Shown here in pieces: positions 59,513 through 64,000 of a stretch of 64,000 nt of DNA; positions within the stretch are counted from its first letter, which is position 1, and each line of letters begins with the position of its first letter. Below the pieces are notes generated by a model. The model saw only the letters and a program-made list of their open reading frames with translations. It did no database searches and was not told the origin of the DNA. The stretch is from Gibbula magus (taxonomy: Eukaryota > Mollusca > Gastropoda > Trochida > Trochidae), in the NCBI GenBank assembly GCA_936450465.1, contig OW388292.1:26758122-26822121 (forward strand), in the 5' to 3' direction. The translations under genes were made by a program, and so were the position numbers.

Positions 59513-62500
59513 CTGGAATGAGGAGAGGACAGTACACGTCCAGTGTTTATAAAACATTTGATGTTGCATGGAACATGTTTGTTCAATTAGTCAGACAGAC
59601 AATCGGACAGACAAACATATAGTTTATTTAAGTCGCAGCTCATTACATAAGAACTTTGATTCGCTTGAACGTATATTTAAAATCAACATAAACTGAGGTG
59701 CAAAAGAAAGTATATAACTCGGTTGTAATCATCATATGTATAATTTTCAAAGTCACAGATCTCGAGTTTTCGACGTCGTATCCAAAAAACTGACTAGTTT
59801 GGCAAATAAGTTCAAAACATTAAATCAGTCAAAGAATACCTCTTCGCGTTTTTTTTTAAAAACAAACTTAAAATTTAGAAATTCCCCCAAATTAATTTTG
59901 ACAAAACACAACTGTTCATCGACATATAAGACATACTCTGTGTTAAAATCAATAAATGTGCCTCATCCTGCACATATTTACAACATTTTGAACATGGCAG
60001 GGGTCATGTTAGTGTAAATTTCATTTCTTACCCCCGTCTACTTTAAATAATGATATTTAAGTTAAAAAATAAAACAATCACTAATTAAGTCATTCAAACT
60101 ATTGCCGAAATGTGTTATTGTATCGTGCCATAATCAAATGCATCTAACTGAGTGATATACTTTCTTTTGTACCTCAGTTTAGAAAGGACGTCTTCAACTC
60201 AAACGCTTTATGTTAATTAAAATAGAGCCATGGGCTCTGTAGCTCATCACAGTTTTATTGATTTATTATCAAAGGTTGAATATCTAAGTTATCTCAAGTA
60301 ATACATTGTTAACAAGCAAAATAATATTGGTTTTAGATCATGACCCCTGTGACCCACATTTGGAGTCACACGGTCACTTATCCAAAAATTAAGAATCACC
60401 TTTGACCAAAGAATCTCTACACAACATTTCACCTTTCTAGAGCTTTACATATAAACTGGAGAAGAAGATGAAAATAGGTTTTTGGGTCATGACCCGTGAC
60501 CTAGATTGGGGTCACAGGGTCACAAAATCTACAATTTAGAATCCCCATTGGCCAAAGAGTCTGCACACAACTTTTCAGCTCTCTAGACCTTTTGCAACTG
60601 GAGAAGAAGATGAAAATAGGTTTTTAAGGATGTGACCCCTGTGACCCCATTTGGGGTCATGGGGTCACGAAATCTACAATTTAGAATCCCCATTGACCAA
60701 GGAGTCTACACACAACATTTCAGCTCTCTAGACCTTTTGGAACTGGAGAAGAAGATGAAAATAGGTTTTTAAGGATGTGACCCCTGTGATCCCATTTGGG
60801 GTCATGGGGTCATGAAATCTACAATTTAGAATCCCCATTAGCCAAGGAGTCTGCACACAACTTTTCAGCTCTCTAGACCTTTTGGAACTGGAGAAGAAGA
60901 TGAAAATAGGTTTTTGAGAAATGGGGTCACAGGGGTCACGAAATCTACAATTTAGAATCCCCATTAGCCAAGGAGTCTGCACACAACTTTTCAGCTCTCT
61001 AGACCTTTTGGAACTGGAGAAGAAGACGAAAATAGGTTTTTAAGGATGTGACCCCTATGACCCCATTTGGGGTCATGGGGTCACAAAATCTACAAATTAG
61101 AATCCCCATTAGCCAAGGAGTCTGCACACCACTTTTCAGCTCTCTAGACCTTTTGGAACTGGAGAAGAAGATGAAATAGGTTTTTAAGGATTGACCCCTG
61201 TGACCCTATTTGGGGTCATGGGGTCACAAAATCTACAAATTAGAATCCCCATTAGCCAAGGAGTCTGCACACCACTTTTCAGCTCTCTAGACCTTTTGGA
61301 ACTGGAGAAGAAGATGAAAATAGGTTTTTAAGGATGTGACCCCTGTGACCCCATTTGGGGTCACTGGGTCACAAAATCTACAATTTAGAATCCCCATTAG
61401 CCAAGGAGTCTGCACACAACTTTTCAGCTCTCTAGACCTTTTGGAACTGGAGAAGAAGATGAAAATAGGTTTTTAAGGATGTGACCCCTGTGACCCCATT
61501 TGGGGTCATGGGGTCAAGAAATCTACAATTTAGAATCCACATTGGCCAAGGAGTCTGCACACAACATTTCAGCTCTCTAGACCTTTTGGAACTTGAGAAG
61601 AAGATGAAAATAGGTTTTTAAGGATGTGACCCCTGTGACCCCATTTGGGGTCATGGGGTCACGAACTCTACAATTTAGAATCCCCATTAGCCAAGGAGTC
61701 TGCACACAACTTTTCAGCTCTCTAGACCTTTTGGAACTGGAGAAGAAGATGAAAATAGGTTTTTAAGGTTGTGACCCCTGTGACCCCATTTGTGGTCATG
61801 GGGTCACGAAATCTACAATTTAGAATCCCCATTAGCCAAGGAGTCTGCACATAAAATTTCAGCTCTGTGGAGTTATTGGCTCTGGAGAAGAAGTCGAAAA
61901 AGCGAAAAGTTTACGGACCGATGGACGGATTGACGGACGGACGGACGGACGGATGGACGGACGCCGGACACCATGCCATGCCATAAGCCCATCGGGCCTT
62001 TCAGGCCTGATGAGCTAAAAAGGTACATACAGCATAACATTTAGGATTTATACTTCAATCTTAGCAAAACTAAACTTATGACTGAGTGGGTAATTCCTAT
62101 AGTTTATATTTTGACATAATTCTTAAAATTACACAAACAAAATACAGCATGTCTCACCTAGACACTAGTCAGCTTCCTGGCTTGTAATCGTGATAACTAA
62201 TGAGGGCTTTCATAAAAACAAGTAGTAAATTGACTTCTGAAGTGTCGAGAAAAAATCACTAATTAGTTTATCTGAAAGTATTTAATTGACATTTAATGAT
62301 ATACTCCAGTTAAAAATTAGAAAACAGAAATATATTGGCGTGTGTGTGCCTGCGATATGTTTCATTTCCGAATATGTGTTCCACTTTCATACACAAAAAT
62401 AGGTATGTATTTGCACCTTTATTTCTACAGGTATTTTATGACAGCAAGACATTTATATAACAATTTTATAATAGTAATATTAAGTTCGGTCGAGTACAGA

Positions 62501-64000
62501 TAAATAACAATTAAAGTTGACAGGTACATTAACATATCCAATTGTCTGTGCTAATTAAAAATGTATCATCGTCTCGTGAAAGACAATAGTTTATTTGTCT
62601 GTAAAATGACCTTTGCCAACTGCATAATCACAAACTTGGCCAAGATGTTTGAACAATTGAACAAAGACGATTGTAGACCGTAGTAGAATAAATTTTAATG
62701 TGTGTTTACATGTGCACCTTATTTAAAATTTCTTCATAGTAGAAACCAAAGTAAACATAATTTATCGTATCGTGCAAACAACAGTAACTGACAAAATTAA
62801 TTAAGTATTTAATTTTAATGAAACAAGCCTATCGTCTATCAGTTTTTCTGACATCTGATGTGTAACCAATAAGAAACCAGCTTTAACAGATTTGGAAATA
62901 AAAACATTGAAACAAAATAACGAAATATGCAAGCCATTACGATAGCACCTAAATATCTTGGTGGAAACTAAACAACGCTAATCGACTTAATCGATTATGC
63001 AAGTCATTCATTCATTGTTAGATAACACCTTCACATTACGTAAAATCTTGATAAAAACAAACAGGGATTATTCATTGTAAAGATTACAGAATTACTACTT
63101 TATGTAGTAAGCTAACCCACAATGAAAACAGATAACGTATAAATAACAACAAAACAACAAAGAAATATGTATATCATTTAAAATACATGTTGCTATGGTC
63201 GTAAACGACTTCGCACCTGAAGGACACCTGGGAAAAAAATTCAAGAGAATATTTAAAGATCTTTTATCGATACTTCTGGACCATCAGGTGACGGGGCGAG
63301 TCGCTTCAGTACCATTTAACAGAAAACGTTCAATAATGTAGACGTTTTACTTCATGAATTAGAAATAATTTGTTGTGTAGGGTCCCCAAGAGACACAACG
63401 GCCGAGAGGAGCATAACAAGGTCCGAAGAAACGACGTGCCCACTTTCCTATATAAAATGCAATCGTCCTAGAATCTACTGTTACTATAGGTACTGTTTGA
63501 GCTTTGTTTTGTTTCTACTGACGGACAATGGTCGTGAGTTATTGCTTGTGGGCACTGTGCCTTGATATCTGTCTTTAGTTGTTTAATATGTAATGTTTCT
63601 AAGGAATAGTAGCTACACTAATGGGAAGTGCGATTAGTAAGATGTTGTTGTAGTATTATTTATTCATATGATATAGCGTGTTAATGTCGCATAGCTCTTT
63701 AATGACAGTAATAAAGTTGCTGATAATTGAAACAAATGTTTTCTCAAGTAAGTTTTCAAACGTTTGCACTTGGTGGAAATACATCTAAGGATATACATTT
63801 TCTTATTTAGAGACACATTTAAAACTTGTAAAATGTTGCAAAAATTAAATTAAATACAACGTCACCGTGTAAAGCATTTTCATTTATTAAATATATTATC
63901 ATAATGAGTAAAGAAACGAAACACATTTGACTGTTAAAAGTGGTTACAAATCATCTCACATAGAACAAGTTTAACTGACTTAATATATTAATCATCGTCC
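59513..64000. other. Probable MAPRE 5' intron, mostly repeats and AT-rich DNA
   Basis: No exon encoding the expected start of the CH domain was found on the minus strand. The main content is the pearl-type element at 60224-62018. From 62.1 to 64.0 kb I see only AT-rich DNA with no supported features. Confidence 0.5.
60224..62018 (+). mobile_element. Pearl-type tandem-core element, about ten 145-bp units
   Basis: Left end: palindrome AGAGCCATGGGCTCT + GTAGCTCAT. Core: about ten units of 145 bases (spacing of AGGTTTTTAAGG is 144-145 in the regular part, about 126-155 in older units), each with TGTGACCCCTGTGACCCC, TTTGGGGTCATGGGGTCAC, ATCTACAATTTAGAATCCCC and CTCTCTAGACCTTTTGGAAC. Right end: ACGG microsatellite (about 61918-61966), then the hairpin GGCCTTTCAGGCC, TGATGAG and CTAA. 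The layout of hairpin end, tandem core and ACGG tail fits the bivalve pearl elements and Helentron-associated elements. No protein is encoded. Confidence 0.8.

Noticed and set aside
60400..61860. Regular repeats considered as a CRISPR-like array
   Set aside because: Units are contiguous 145-bp tandem repeats without unique spacers, in a eukaryotic element with Helitron-like ends.

Overview
This is a stretch of animal nuclear genome: long AT-rich introns and intergenic DNA, small coding exons with GT-AG borders, and conserved metazoan housekeeping genes. The repeat content (Helitron-like tandem-core elements with ACGG microsatellite tails, resembling the 'pearl' family described in bivalves) points to a lophotrochozoan, most likely a mollusc. 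There is no sign of a prokaryotic operon, a CRISPR array or a provirus.

Layout. 1-2.8 kb: repeat-bearing DNA on the 3' side of SREK1. 2.8-7.4 kb (minus): SREK1, a two-RRM, RS-domain splicing regulator, seven coding exons, open at its 3' end. 11.1-15.0 kb (plus): the SGTA/SGTB co-chaperone, ten coding exons, head to head with SREK1. 18.2-22.3 kb (minus): EIF3H, complete. 25.6-27.8 kb (plus): UTP23, complete, head to head with EIF3H. 28-39 kb: a repeat-rich gene desert with tandem-core elements and a triple-nested insertion. 39-44.1 kb (plus): an unrecognised gene of about 243 residues. 47.7-49.9 kb (plus): an unrecognised, long, acidic and probably disordered 733-residue protein. 53.3-59.5 kb (minus): an EB1/MAPRE microtubule plus-end protein whose first exon(s) were not found, followed by a puzzling out-of-frame Asp-rich open frame. 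60.2-62.0 kb: a pearl-like tandem-core element.

How the genes relate. The named genes serve basic RNA, ribosome, protein-quality and cytoskeleton functions: splicing (SREK1), tail-anchored protein triage (SGTA/B), translation initiation (EIF3H), early pre-rRNA processing (UTP23), and microtubule tips (MAPRE). They are not a pathway. Two divergent pairs (SREK1/SGT and EIF3H/UTP23) recall human linkages on 5q12.3 and 8q24.11, which suggests retained ancient microsynteny.

The most interesting unexplained signals are: a roughly 73-base structured element present once in each of four SREK1 introns, all in the sense orientation and not seen elsewhere in the window; the coding-like acidic frame abutting the MAPRE stop; and dense nuclear-receptor half-sites (TCAAGGTCA, AGGTCAAAGGTCA) in three unrelated tandem-core repeat families. 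Exon borders were deduced by eye from reading frame, GT/AG signals and remembered family sequences. No alignment was run.
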